Positions 35,065 to 42,775 of a stretch of DNA of 64,000 nucleotides are shown piece by piece. The stretch's first letter is position 1. The number at the start of each line of letters is the position of its first letter. The notes beneath the pieces are model-generated. The model saw only the letters and a list, made by a program, of their open reading frames with translations. It was not told the origin of the DNA and ran no database searches. Where the stretch lies: the NCBI RefSeq assembly GCF_025060895.1, contig NZ_JANZKV010000031.1, positions 1-64,000 on the forward strand, read 5' to 3'. The DNA is from Stieleria sedimenti. Lineage in GTDB: Bacteria; Planctomycetota; Planctomycetia; Pirellulales; Pirellulaceae. Both the position numbers and the translations under genes were made by a program.

Positions 35065-36990
35065 ATGTTCCATCGACGCTACTTCGTCACGTCACTCGTC
35101 ATCGGATTTGCGTTCTCGTTCTCGGTTTTACCCGCGATGTCTCAGGATGCGGGATCCGAGGATCTCAGCTTGAACGCAGTGAAATGCGAGGGTGACTATC
35201 AACATCATTTACAAGGTGTCTGTACCGACGACACGGCGGCGATCTTCTGGTCCTTCACGACCGAACTGGTGAAGACTGATCGACAGGGCCGAGTGCTGAA
35301 AACAATCCCTGTTGCGAACCATCATGGCGACCTGTGTTTCAAGGACGGAAAGATCTACGTCGCGGTAAATCTGGGACGGTTCAACGATCCCAAAGGCAAC
35401 GCGGATTCGTGGGTGTATGCTTACGACGCCAATACCCTGGATCTTGTGGCCGAGCACGAAGTTCAGGAAGTGTTTCACGGTGCGGGGGGGATCGGCACGA
35501 CGGATGGCCACTTCTATGTGGTGGGGGGACTGCCCGACGGTGTGCAAGAAAACTACGTCTACGAATACGACGCCGATTTTCAGTTCGTGAAACAGCACAC
35601 CCTCCAAAGCAAGTGGACACATCTGGGCATTCAAACCGCCACGTTTCACGACGGGGCCTGGTGGTTCGGCTGCTACGGATCACCGGCGATTCTGTTGAAG
35701 ACCGACGCCGGCTTCAATCTCATCGGGCGTCATGAGTTCAATTGCTCGTTGGGAATCATTGGAGTCGGTCCAGGTCGGTTGATGTTTGCCAAAGGTCCAA
35801 GGAATGCAGCCGGCCGCCACATGGGTTCGCTGCATCTGGCGCGTCCCGATGCAACTCGGGGACTCGTGGAAGTGTCCACGGCGGCCGGGACTGAGCAGAG
35901 ACCACCGCAAGGCGTCGCGCCGGGAATCGAAAAGCCGCTACTGATCGCTCCTCGGCCCGGAAACGGCCGCAACAGCGAAGGCGATTTCATCCAGCTCAAA
36001 GACGGACGTCTCCTGTTGGTGTACTCGAAATTCACCGGTACCGGGGACCATGCTCCTGCCGAACTCGTGGGGCGATACTCGTCCGACGGTGGCGAGACCT
36101 GGGGTAGCGATGATGTACCGATCATCGCTCGAACAGGTCGCGACGCGAATCTGATGTCCGTCTCGCTGCTGCGATTGGCCGATGGCCGAATCGCACTCTT
36201 CTACGTTCGCAAGTACGACAGTCCGGATGGCTCGAAGTATCCGTATCTCGATCACATTCTGATGCGGACCAGCACCGACGAAGGCCAGACCTGGTCCGAA
36301 CCGACGTACGTCGTGCCGGAGAATCAGCCTGGTTATCGCGTGCTGAACAACGACCGAGTCATTCAACTCAAGAGCGGCCGTTTGGTCGTGCCGCTGGCTG
36401 TCCACTATTTGCCGGGTCGGCCGGGGTTTCAGAGTTCCGCTGAAATGGTTTGCTATTTGTCTGATGATCAAGGGGCGTCGTGGCGGGCCAGCACCAGCAC
36501 GCTGAAATCAGAACTGCTGGCTCAGGAACCGGGCGTGGTGGAATTGAAGGACGGAACGCTACTGATGTTTTGCCGCAGCCGCGATTGTCAGCTGGTTGCG
36601 CGCAGCGAAGATGGCGGCGACACCTGGTCGCCGCTAACGCGATCCTCGATCGCCCAGCCCACTGTTTCGCCCGCATCGATCGAGCGAATTCCTGAAACGG
36701 GTGATTTGCTGCTGGTGTGGAACAACGGCAACGATCCGCTGGCGGCACTCAAGCCGGTCGGCCGTCGTCCTTTCACCGTTGCGATTTCCAAAGATGATGG
36801 AGCCACTTGGCAACACATTCAAAACATCGGTGCCGATCCGAAGGGCTGGTACTGCTACACCGCGATCGAGTTTGTCGACGACCATCTGCTCTTGGCCCAC
36901 TGTGAATTTCCCGGGCTAAATTCGCTTCAGATCACACGCGTGCCCGTCAGTTGGCTGTACAAATCGAACGAAGATCCGCAGCAGAAATAG
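35065..36990 (+). CDS. Secreted protein with an N-terminal propeller and a C-terminal sialidase-like domain
   Basis: 641 aa, with a signal peptide (MFHRRYFVTSLVIGFAFSFS). Residues about 40-265 form a beta-propeller-like domain (HHLQGVCTDDTAAIFWSFTT, then YVAVNLGRFNDP and KWTHLGIQTATFHDGAWWFG). Residues about 290-630 are an exo-sialidase-like fold with Asp boxes: SSDGGETWGS, STDEGQTWSE, SDDQGASWRA, SEDGGDTWSP and SKDDGATWQH, plus an early RPGNGRNSEGDF. The layout is a fusion of two secreted modules often encoded separately in planctomycetes. Likely a periplasmic or outer-surface glycan-active protein. Confidence 0.85.
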   Translation: MFHRRYFVTSLVIGFAFSFSVLPAMSQDAGSEDLSLNAVKCEGDYQHHLQGVCTDDTAAIFWSFTTELVKTDRQGRVLKTIPVANHHGDLCFKDGKIYVAVNLGRFNDPKGNADSWVYAYDANTLDLVAEHEVQEVFHGAGGIGTTDGHFYVVGGLPDGVQENYVYEYDADFQFVKQHTLQSKWTHLGIQTATFHDGAWWFGCYGSPAILLKTDAGFNLIGRHEFNCSLGIIGVGPGRLMFAKGPRNAAGRHMGSLHLARPDATRGLVEVSTAAGTEQRPPQGVAPGIEKPLLIAPRPGNGRNSEGDFIQLKDGRLLLVYSKFTGTGDHAPAELVGRYSSDGGETWGSDDVPIIARTGRDANLMSVSLLRLADGRIALFYVRKYDSPDGSKYPYLDHILMRTSTDEGQTWSEPTYVVPENQPGYRVLNNDRVIQLKSGRLVVPLAVHYLPGRPGFQSSAEMVCYLSDDQGASWRASTSTLKSELLAQEPGVVELKDGTLLMFCRSRDCQLVARSEDGGDTWSPLTRSSIAQPTVSPASIERIPETGDLLLVWNNGNDPLAALKPVGRRPFTVAISKDDGATWQHIQNIGADPKGWYCYTAIEFVDDHLLLAHCEFPGLNSLQITRVPVSWLYKSNEDPQQK

Positions 36991-37101
36991 AAAACGCTGA
37001 AAACGGATCGAGACGAGAGTTCGGCGGGCGGTTGCTCAGCCTGCCGATCCGCAGACGAAAAAGGGGGAGGGAGAAATCGTGTCCGCCCCCCTTCCGCTTT
37101 T

Positions 37102-37506
37102 TTAGTAGTGCGACTTCATCAAGTCGATTCCTGGCTGCATCGCGTCCCTCCATTGCTGTTCAACTTCCGGGGTGAATTTTGGATCATGCTCCCTGACGGC
37201 GCGACACAGTGCGTTGATCCACAGTTCGTACATCGGCGGCGGGATGTCCAAATGATCACGATCATGACGCACGGCCAATTGTTCGATTTCCTCACGAACA
37301 TGCGACTGACCTTGGCTGAACAGTATCATCACCAGCAAGGATTCTCGCAGCATTAATTTCTGATGCGGAAAATCTGTATGACGAAATTTGGATGCGACTT
37401 CCGACGAACTCGCCATCAACGTTTCATAAAACGAATCCACGAACCCGCCACCGTGCATGCAGCGGTGGTAGCTGGCCGTCACCGGGTCAAGGCTGTTTGG
37501 AATCAT
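37102..37506 (-). CDS. Single-domain globin
   Basis: A 134-aa globin-like protein: FVDSFYETLMASSSEVASKF (helices A-C, CD Phe), then FRHTDFPHQKLMLRESLLVM, and a probable proximal His in LAVRHDRDHLDIP, with YELWINALCRAVREHDPKF in the G/H region. Bacterial single-domain globins usually bind O2 or NO and help detoxify NO. It is the last gene of the operon with the nitronate monooxygenase-like and molybdoenzyme genes, which supports a nitrogen-oxide role by inference. Confidence 0.8.
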   Translation of the reverse strand: MIPNSLDPVTASYHRCMHGGGFVDSFYETLMASSSEVASKFRHTDFPHQKLMLRESLLVMILFSQGQSHVREEIEQLAVRHDRDHLDIPPPMYELWINALCRAVREHDPKFTPEVEQQWRDAMQPGIDLMKSHY

Positions 37507-37589
37507 GTTTCACTCGGCTGGTGTTCACGAATGATTGATGCTAGCAGCACGGTCGGTAACCGTTTGCGTTCCACGCTGGTCCCCCCGTT

Positions 37590-39086
37590 TTAAACGATTG
37601 TACTCTCCACGCGAGACGCACTGAGCAGACAGTTCACGACATCAGCCGCTGTGTAGCTCGTCGCGTTGTCCGATTCGAGAAATTGTGTGATGCCGGCGAC
37701 ATCGTTGCCGCAGGTAACTAACGGCTGCTCCTGCCGGTCGCCGCTACGACGCTGCGGAATTCCGATGCTCGCCATCAAGCCGTTGCAAACGCACTTGCGA
37801 CCGACGGTGTCGTCCCTCTCGCCGCCTTTGCGCAAGTATGACTTGATCGGTTCACCGGGGCATCGCCAACCAACGTTGCCGTCGGGTTTGCGGTAGCCTT
37901 GGCGAAGAAACCCCAGATCACACACACGTTGACGCTGCTGGAAGACCGCCTGGTCGGACAATGAGCCCTCGATCTGAAAAACCTTGAAGGGGAATCCGGT
38001 TGGCGACGCGAGGGGATCGGTTACCACATCGGCTTTGCCGTCGCGACATTGGCTGATAATCCGTTCTTTGATGTCGCTGCGAAACCCCGACTGCTTGCAG
38101 AAGGCGAACGCCGTTCCGACTTGCACCCCCGTCGCTCCGGATTCAATTGCCTCGCGAACTCGCTCCGGTGAACCGTACGAGCCGGCCAGCCAAAATGGCA
38201 ACCCCAGCGCTGCGATCGCATCCAGGTCCACTAAGTCGCGTGCTCCATACACAGGTTCACCGCGATCGTTTAGGCCCGACTTTCCTCGCGGCGGTGCGTT
38301 GTGTCCGCCTGCGGTCGGTCCTTCGACGATGAATCCATCGACGCGACCACTGGATTTTCGTGCCAACATCGTCGCCAACGTCGCAGAGGCAACGATGGCC
38401 AGAAATTTTGGACGATGGAGCCAAGGGATCTCCCCGCCACCAAACTCGATCGGATCAAAGCGGCTGACGAAATCATCGTCACGTTGTGCGCCGACGATGT
38501 GCAGAGGCAACTCGACTGGCAAGCCGTCTCGCAGTCGATCCAAGATGCCAGGGATCGCTCTTGGGATTCCCGCCCCCATCAACACATAATCGACGTCTGC
38601 CAACATCGCGCCGAACAATGACGGGAGTGTCGGCGTTTGGATCTTTTCCAAATAGTTGATTCCAACCAGCCCGTCATGATCTTCTTTTGCCAAATAAACT
38701 TCGACAAAGTTGGCGATCACCACCAATTCCAGTTCGGCTTGCGTGGGCTGATGCGACAAGACCATCGTGGTTGCATGTGCCGCACCGTCGGTAAGTCCGC
38801 CTTCAATGAAATAGCGATCCAGGATCCGCTGCGCCATGGGTGGATACGGGAACTGCGCCAGGGCGCGACGCATGTGCCCACCGGCATCGCCGAGTTGCAG
38901 TCGACGCACCAAGACCGCGTCAATTGCAGTGCCAGAGACAACACCGAGTTGCCCCGTTTGGGAAACCGATCGAGCCAGTCTCCAATCGGATACCGCGACT
39001 CCCATACCACCCTGGATAATGATCGGCTCGGCTTGGCTGGCGGGATCCTGGCTGACGGGATCCTGACTGACGGGATGATCGTTCAT
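37590..39086 (-). CDS. Nitronate monooxygenase-like flavoprotein
   Basis: A 498-aa FMN TIM-barrel protein of the nitronate monooxygenase/FabK/PfaD group: IIIQGGMGVAVSDWRLA, then GFIVEGPTAGGHNAPPRGK (the conserved His region), LPFWLAGSYGSPERV and GATGVQVGTAFAF. It is longer than typical NMO (about 350 aa), with a C-terminal Cys-bearing domain, a layout nearer PfaD-type or fused members. The N-terminus has a short SQDP repeat. NMOs oxidise nitroalkane anions to nitrite and a carbonyl; whether this one does is not shown. It follows the GYD gene after 179 bp. Confidence 0.82.
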   Translation of the reverse strand: MNDHPVSQDPVSQDPASQAEPIIIQGGMGVAVSDWRLARSVSQTGQLGVVSGTAIDAVLVRRLQLGDAGGHMRRALAQFPYPPMAQRILDRYFIEGGLTDGAAHATTMVLSHQPTQAELELVVIANFVEVYLAKEDHDGLVGINYLEKIQTPTLPSLFGAMLADVDYVLMGAGIPRAIPGILDRLRDGLPVELPLHIVGAQRDDDFVSRFDPIEFGGGEIPWLHRPKFLAIVASATLATMLARKSSGRVDGFIVEGPTAGGHNAPPRGKSGLNDRGEPVYGARDLVDLDAIAALGLPFWLAGSYGSPERVREAIESGATGVQVGTAFAFCKQSGFRSDIKERIISQCRDGKADVVTDPLASPTGFPFKVFQIEGSLSDQAVFQQRQRVCDLGFLRQGYRKPDGNVGWRCPGEPIKSYLRKGGERDDTVGRKCVCNGLMASIGIPQRRSGDRQEQPLVTCGNDVAGITQFLESDNATSYTAADVVNCLLSASRVESTIV

Positions 39087-39265
39087 GGAACTTGCTCCGT
39101 GCTTGAGAGGACTTCATCTGCCAGTGCTGCCGGCGAGATGGTTGTAAATCCATTTTATCACTTGCCGTCTCAACGTCACCTTCAATTAAGTCTCCGTTGT
39201 GTAAGCCTTTCGTCACGATTCGGTGACGCTCACAAAACGATCGATAGGTTTCGCCGTCACCCACG

Positions 39266-39556
39266 CTATGTCTTGCTCAATACTTGTTCAAACTCCTGCG
39301 TGTCAAAAACTTGCAAGGTGCGAGTGCGAACGTTGCCTTTTTGGGCAAGTGACAATAGCAGCGATGCACCGACTGTTTCATTCGGCACCTCCAGGACGAC
39401 GCAGCCGTCGACATCGCCCACGGCCCAGTATTGCGAAACGAGTTTTCCGCCGGCTGCTTCGACGCTATGGCGGAAATCGACGGCGCGTTTGATGGTATCA
39501 CCGACATTGCGTATGCCTTGGTCGGTGAAATTGAGCAGAGTCAGATATCGAACCAT
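39266..39556 (-). CDS. GYD-domain protein
   Basis: A small protein of about 96 aa resembling the GYD family: MVRYLTLLNFTDQGIRNVGD, then AGGKLVSQYWAVGDVDGCVV and EVPNETVGASLLLSLA. The family folds as a ferredoxin-like dimer and its function is unknown. ATG 39556 has an aggga ribosome-binding site; the open frame continues further upstream into the chaperone gene. It lies 25 bp after the TorD-type chaperone gene, in the same operon. Confidence 0.8.
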   Translation of the reverse strand: MVRYLTLLNFTDQGIRNVGDTIKRAVDFRHSVEAAGGKLVSQYWAVGDVDGCVVLEVPNETVGASLLLSLAQKGNVRTRTLQVFDTQEFEQVLSKT

Positions 39557-39581
39557 GTGTCTTCCCTGGAAACGGAGCGGT

Positions 39582-40325
39582 TTAGTGAGATCGAATTTGG
39601 TGCAGGTCTGGGGCGCCGCATTCATACGGATCGTCGGGGTCGACGATCGGTGTCAGGTGATTGTCGGGCAACAAATCTGATGGCCATTGGTGTCCATCGG
39701 AAAGCGTTTGCCAGAGCACGAATATCCACTGCGAGACCGCGGCGAAGTATTCGACATGAGTTGCTTCGCACATTTGCCAACATGCTGCCGGTAACCAGTC
39801 GTGCATGTGGTCGCAAGCGAAGCCCGACAGTGCCTGCATCACGGTTTGGCGAGACGGTTCGTCGGATGCTTGTGATGCCATTGCCAACATCATCGCGACG
39901 AATTCGAGTTGGCACAGCAAGTGGTCGGGACGCTCACCTTGCACCGTGCTGCCACGGAAACCGAAAGCGTGATAAAACCCGCTCAAATCGCCGAGGATCG
40001 TCCCCTTGTCGCGACGGATGTAGGACGCTTGATTGAGCGGACAGGCTTGCGCGCCATCGAATAACCTCCAGTATTCGTCGGACCAGTCTTCGTAACTGAG
40101 TTGGTTCGCACAGCGGACCACTTCAGCAAGTGCAGAGCGTGGACTGGGGCGGTTTGCAGCTTCATCGGAAATTTCCGCGGCATCGCCCAAGGCATAACGC
40201 AAGAGTTCGTCATACGGCTCCGCCTGATCGCCTTCGGCCGGAAAGTCCCACTGGGGCCGCAGCATCTCAACCGTCAACAAGACCAGGTCGGCCTGCGCGG
40301 CCAGCGTGACAGAGCGTTCGTTCAC
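39582..40325 (-). CDS. TorD/DmsD-family molybdoenzyme chaperone
   Basis: A 247-aa, all-helical protein of the TorD/NarJ group, which holds the molybdenum subunit until cofactor insertion and, for exported enzymes, Tat release. Family pattern: YWRLFDGAQACPLNQASYIR, then ILGDLSGFYHAFGF and HLLCQLEFVAMMLAMAS. It overlaps the gamma-subunit gene by 4 bp, placing it as the dedicated chaperone of the alpha subunit encoded upstream. Confidence 0.88.
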   Translation of the reverse strand: MNERSVTLAAQADLVLLTVEMLRPQWDFPAEGDQAEPYDELLRYALGDAAEISDEAANRPSPRSALAEVVRCANQLSYEDWSDEYWRLFDGAQACPLNQASYIRRDKGTILGDLSGFYHAFGFRGSTVQGERPDHLLCQLEFVAMMLAMASQASDEPSRQTVMQALSGFACDHMHDWLPAACWQMCEATHVEYFAAVSQWIFVLWQTLSDGHQWPSDLLPDNHLTPIVDPDDPYECGAPDLHQIRSH

Positions 40326-41335
40326 GGATCAATCCTCATCGGTATCCAGTTGGTAATGTTTTTGCGTCCGCCGCGATTGCCGGCCGTTCCGTCCCAGACC
40401 GCAAATGCGATCAGCTGTTGGCCGGGGTTTTCGTTGAACCGGGCGATCAGCGGATCAGCAGTCTCGATGGGCCGGTCGATCACGACGTACCAAATCCCGT
40501 CACGCCACGCACCGCGACCGCGACTCGGCGTCTGGCCGATGTGGGTCGCGCTGCCGAAGCCATGGGCCGTCAGTTCTTCCACCGGGTTCTTGCGGTCAAA
40601 GTCGGCCATCGGGTTGCCGGCCGATGAGGCAATCATGTATTGCTGGGCTTGGGGGTCACGAAACGATTTTTGCATCGTGAATGGTTTCTCGCCCGTGGCG
40701 AACCAATACAGATCGGCATCGGAATTCGGGTGTGTTTTGGCCCAGTCTTGAAAACCTTCGTCCACGTCCTTCTGCCACGTCGCTTTCCAGTGCAACATTC
40801 GGACCGGCATCTTGGGGCCACCCATCGTGTACGGCGCGCCCTCGCTGAGAGGAAATTGCATCGCCACGGCGTCTGAGAATTGCCCGACATCACTTTGGTC
40901 CGCAATTTCGGGCTTGTCCCAACTCAATCGCCACACGTAACGTTGATCGTCATGCACGGCTTGGACACGCACGTTGGTGATCGAACCGGTTTGCAGTACC
41001 GGTGGTGCGACTTGCTGCGGCAGCATGGCGACATCGGCAACCGTGATCTTGTTCCAGAACGGGTCGAGCGGATCGTCGGTCGTCGGAGCAGTCGCAACCT
41101 TGCTGATTTTGATTTCCGGTAGCGCTACTTCAGCGGTGGGCGTCGTCCCGACCGCTGGCGACGCGCCGGGCATTGCCGACGCAGCCGAATCAAGGCTCTC
41201 ACCAGCAGCCGGAACGACGACCACGACCGGCCGCCGGGTGACGATGAACAGGGTGGCGATCATCACAACCAAAATCAGCAGCGCGCCGCCGACAATGCCC
41301 ATCAACATTCGGTTGTTGTCTTGTTTACCGTTCAT
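40322..41335 (-). CDS. Heme-b gamma subunit of a type II DMSO-reductase-family enzyme
   Basis: 337 aa: an N-terminal membrane helix (VGGALLILVVMIATLFIV) anchors a periplasmic beta-sandwich of the ethylbenzene dehydrogenase gamma (EbdC/DdhC/SerC/ClrC) family. Typical pieces: VQAVHDDQRYVWRLSWDKPE, then YTMGGPKMPVRMLHWKATWQ and the late GRKNITNWIPM. In known members a Met and a Lys ligate heme b; candidate residues are in these two segments. It passes electrons between the beta subunit and the periplasmic or membrane pool. It lies 12 bp after the beta-subunit gene. Confidence 0.87.
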   Translation of the reverse strand: MNGKQDNNRMLMGIVGGALLILVVMIATLFIVTRRPVVVVVPAAGESLDSAASAMPGASPAVGTTPTAEVALPEIKISKVATAPTTDDPLDPFWNKITVADVAMLPQQVAPPVLQTGSITNVRVQAVHDDQRYVWRLSWDKPEIADQSDVGQFSDAVAMQFPLSEGAPYTMGGPKMPVRMLHWKATWQKDVDEGFQDWAKTHPNSDADLYWFATGEKPFTMQKSFRDPQAQQYMIASSAGNPMADFDRKNPVEELTAHGFGSATHIGQTPSRGRGAWRDGIWYVVIDRPIETADPLIARFNENPGQQLIAFAVWDGTAGNRGGRKNITNWIPMRIDP

Positions 41336-41347
41336 CTCTGTGCTTCC

Positions 41348-42475
41348 CTATGCCGTGTTGTGTCGGTACGCATCGTTCTTCTCGTCGTAGTGTTTGCGGA
41401 AATAGTTCGGTTCGGTGAACGGAACGCGAACGACTTCCACATCATCCACGTCCCAGCCCACTGCTTCATCGCCTTGCACTTCATATCGCGTGATGATCCG
41501 TGGACTCGCACCGAATAACATCAACGCGCCGAGCAGCTGTTTGTCGTCCTTCAAGTTGCGATACATCTCCTTCGCTTCCTCCACCCCCGGACCGAACAAC
41601 TGTTCCAGGAACGGGTCCGGCACATGGACGGGAGGGATGTAGAACACGTTCGGTCCGGTGCCGAATTGTGGATAGCACGGCAGTGCTAGCTTGCGAATTT
41701 TGACGATGTAGTCGAGCGGATTGTCTTCGCGTGGTTCCTCCTGGGTCGACAGGAAACCGTGCATTCGGATTTTTCCGATGCATGATTCGACACACAGCGC
41801 CACGTTCCCTTGCTCCACTCGCGGGAAGCAGCCAATGCATTTCTCGCTGGCTCGATTGATGACATTGAAGAACACTTTTTTGTACGGACAGGCTTTGATG
41901 CATTCCTGGTATCCTCGGCAGCGTTCTTGATCGACCAGGACAATGCCGTCTTCTTCACGTTTGTAGATCGCCTTGCGGGGGCAGGCGGCCAAGCACGCGG
42001 GACTGTCACAGTGGTTGCAGATGCGCGCCAGATAGAACATCCAGCCGTTGTGGGTGCCGTCGAAGTGCGACCCCATGTCGATCATTTCTGACAAATCATC
42101 TTCGCCCAAGTTGGGCGACGAGTAATCACGTTCGGTGGGCAGATGACCGGCCGGTGGTTTGCCTTCGCCGTCCTTTTCAAAGATCGTGATCGAATGCAGT
42201 TTTTTGCCGTCCCAGGTCGTGTCGCCCTGGATCTCCATCAGTTTGCTGTCCCACGCCTGCGGATAGCCGCCGTAAGGCTTGGTTTCAACATTGTTCCAGA
42301 AGATGGTTTCTTGCCCCTTCCCACTGGTCCAACAGGTCTTGCACGCGACCGTGCACGTTTGGCACTCGATGCACTTGTTGGTGTCGAAGACGTAAGCGAC
42401 CTGTCGCTTGGGCGGCGGCGCGTCGTAGGGGTACTCTTGCTCGCGTCCGATGTGCCAGTTGAATCGTTTGACCAT
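41348..42475 (-). CDS. Iron-sulfur beta subunit of a type II molybdoenzyme
   Basis: 375 aa, NarH/DdhB/EbdB-like electron-transfer subunit. Four Cys clusters can be seen: CIECQTCTVACKTCW, CNHCDSPACLAACP, CRGYQECIKACP and CIGCFPRVEQGNVALCVESC, expected to bind one 3Fe-4S and three 4Fe-4S centres. There is no leader, so it should be exported as a complex with the Tat-bearing alpha subunit. It is separated from the alpha gene by 300 bp holding a palindromic element, an unusual gap for paired subunits. Confidence 0.9.
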   Translation of the reverse strand: MVKRFNWHIGREQEYPYDAPPPKRQVAYVFDTNKCIECQTCTVACKTCWTSGKGQETIFWNNVETKPYGGYPQAWDSKLMEIQGDTTWDGKKLHSITIFEKDGEGKPPAGHLPTERDYSSPNLGEDDLSEMIDMGSHFDGTHNGWMFYLARICNHCDSPACLAACPRKAIYKREEDGIVLVDQERCRGYQECIKACPYKKVFFNVINRASEKCIGCFPRVEQGNVALCVESCIGKIRMHGFLSTQEEPREDNPLDYIVKIRKLALPCYPQFGTGPNVFYIPPVHVPDPFLEQLFGPGVEEAKEMYRNLKDDKQLLGALMLFGASPRIITRYEVQGDEAVGWDVDDVEVVRVPFTEPNYFRKHYDEKNDAYRHNTA

Positions 42476-42775
42476 GGTTCGCTTTTCCGTTTCGGTTTTG
42501 CCTGTGAGCCGTAAACGCTAGCCTCGTGGCTCGATTTCTTGTTCGCCGTGTCACCAGAGCCCGCGGCTAGCGCCCAATGTCACTTACTTTGGCGGTAAAC
42601 GGGAGGCTTTTGTTAGCGGCAGGGCGCGAGCCCTCCGGTCTTTCAAGGTCAAACCGGACGGCTCGCGCCGTTCCGCTACGTCCCTCAGTGCCAAAGTAAG
42701 TGGTATTGGGCTTGCGCCGTCGGCTCACCCGGAGCCCGCGGCTAGCGCCGTCGGCTCAGCGTGACTCGCTATGCG
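42476..42775. other. Intra-operon spacer between alpha and beta subunit genes
   Basis: A 300-bp non-coding spacer that holds the palindromic element described separately, plus two copies of gagcccgcggctagcgcc and a related agccgtaaacgctagcct, all able to pair. No gene is seen. It could end or process the alpha transcript. Confidence 0.6.
42571..42712. repeat. Palindromic element (CAATG-arm type), single core
   Basis: Arms gcccaatgtcacttactttg and the facing caaagtaagtggtattgggc enclose one core (ttagcggcagggcgcgagcc, then ccggacggctcgcgccgttc). Same arms as the element at 46983 and, less exactly, as the ends of the six-copy array at 3357. No coding capacity. Confidence 0.88.

Noticed and set aside
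38637-39680. 347-codon plus-strand frame across the NMO and GYD genes
   Set aside because: It spans two recognisable minus-strand genes and their spacer and has no family resemblance.
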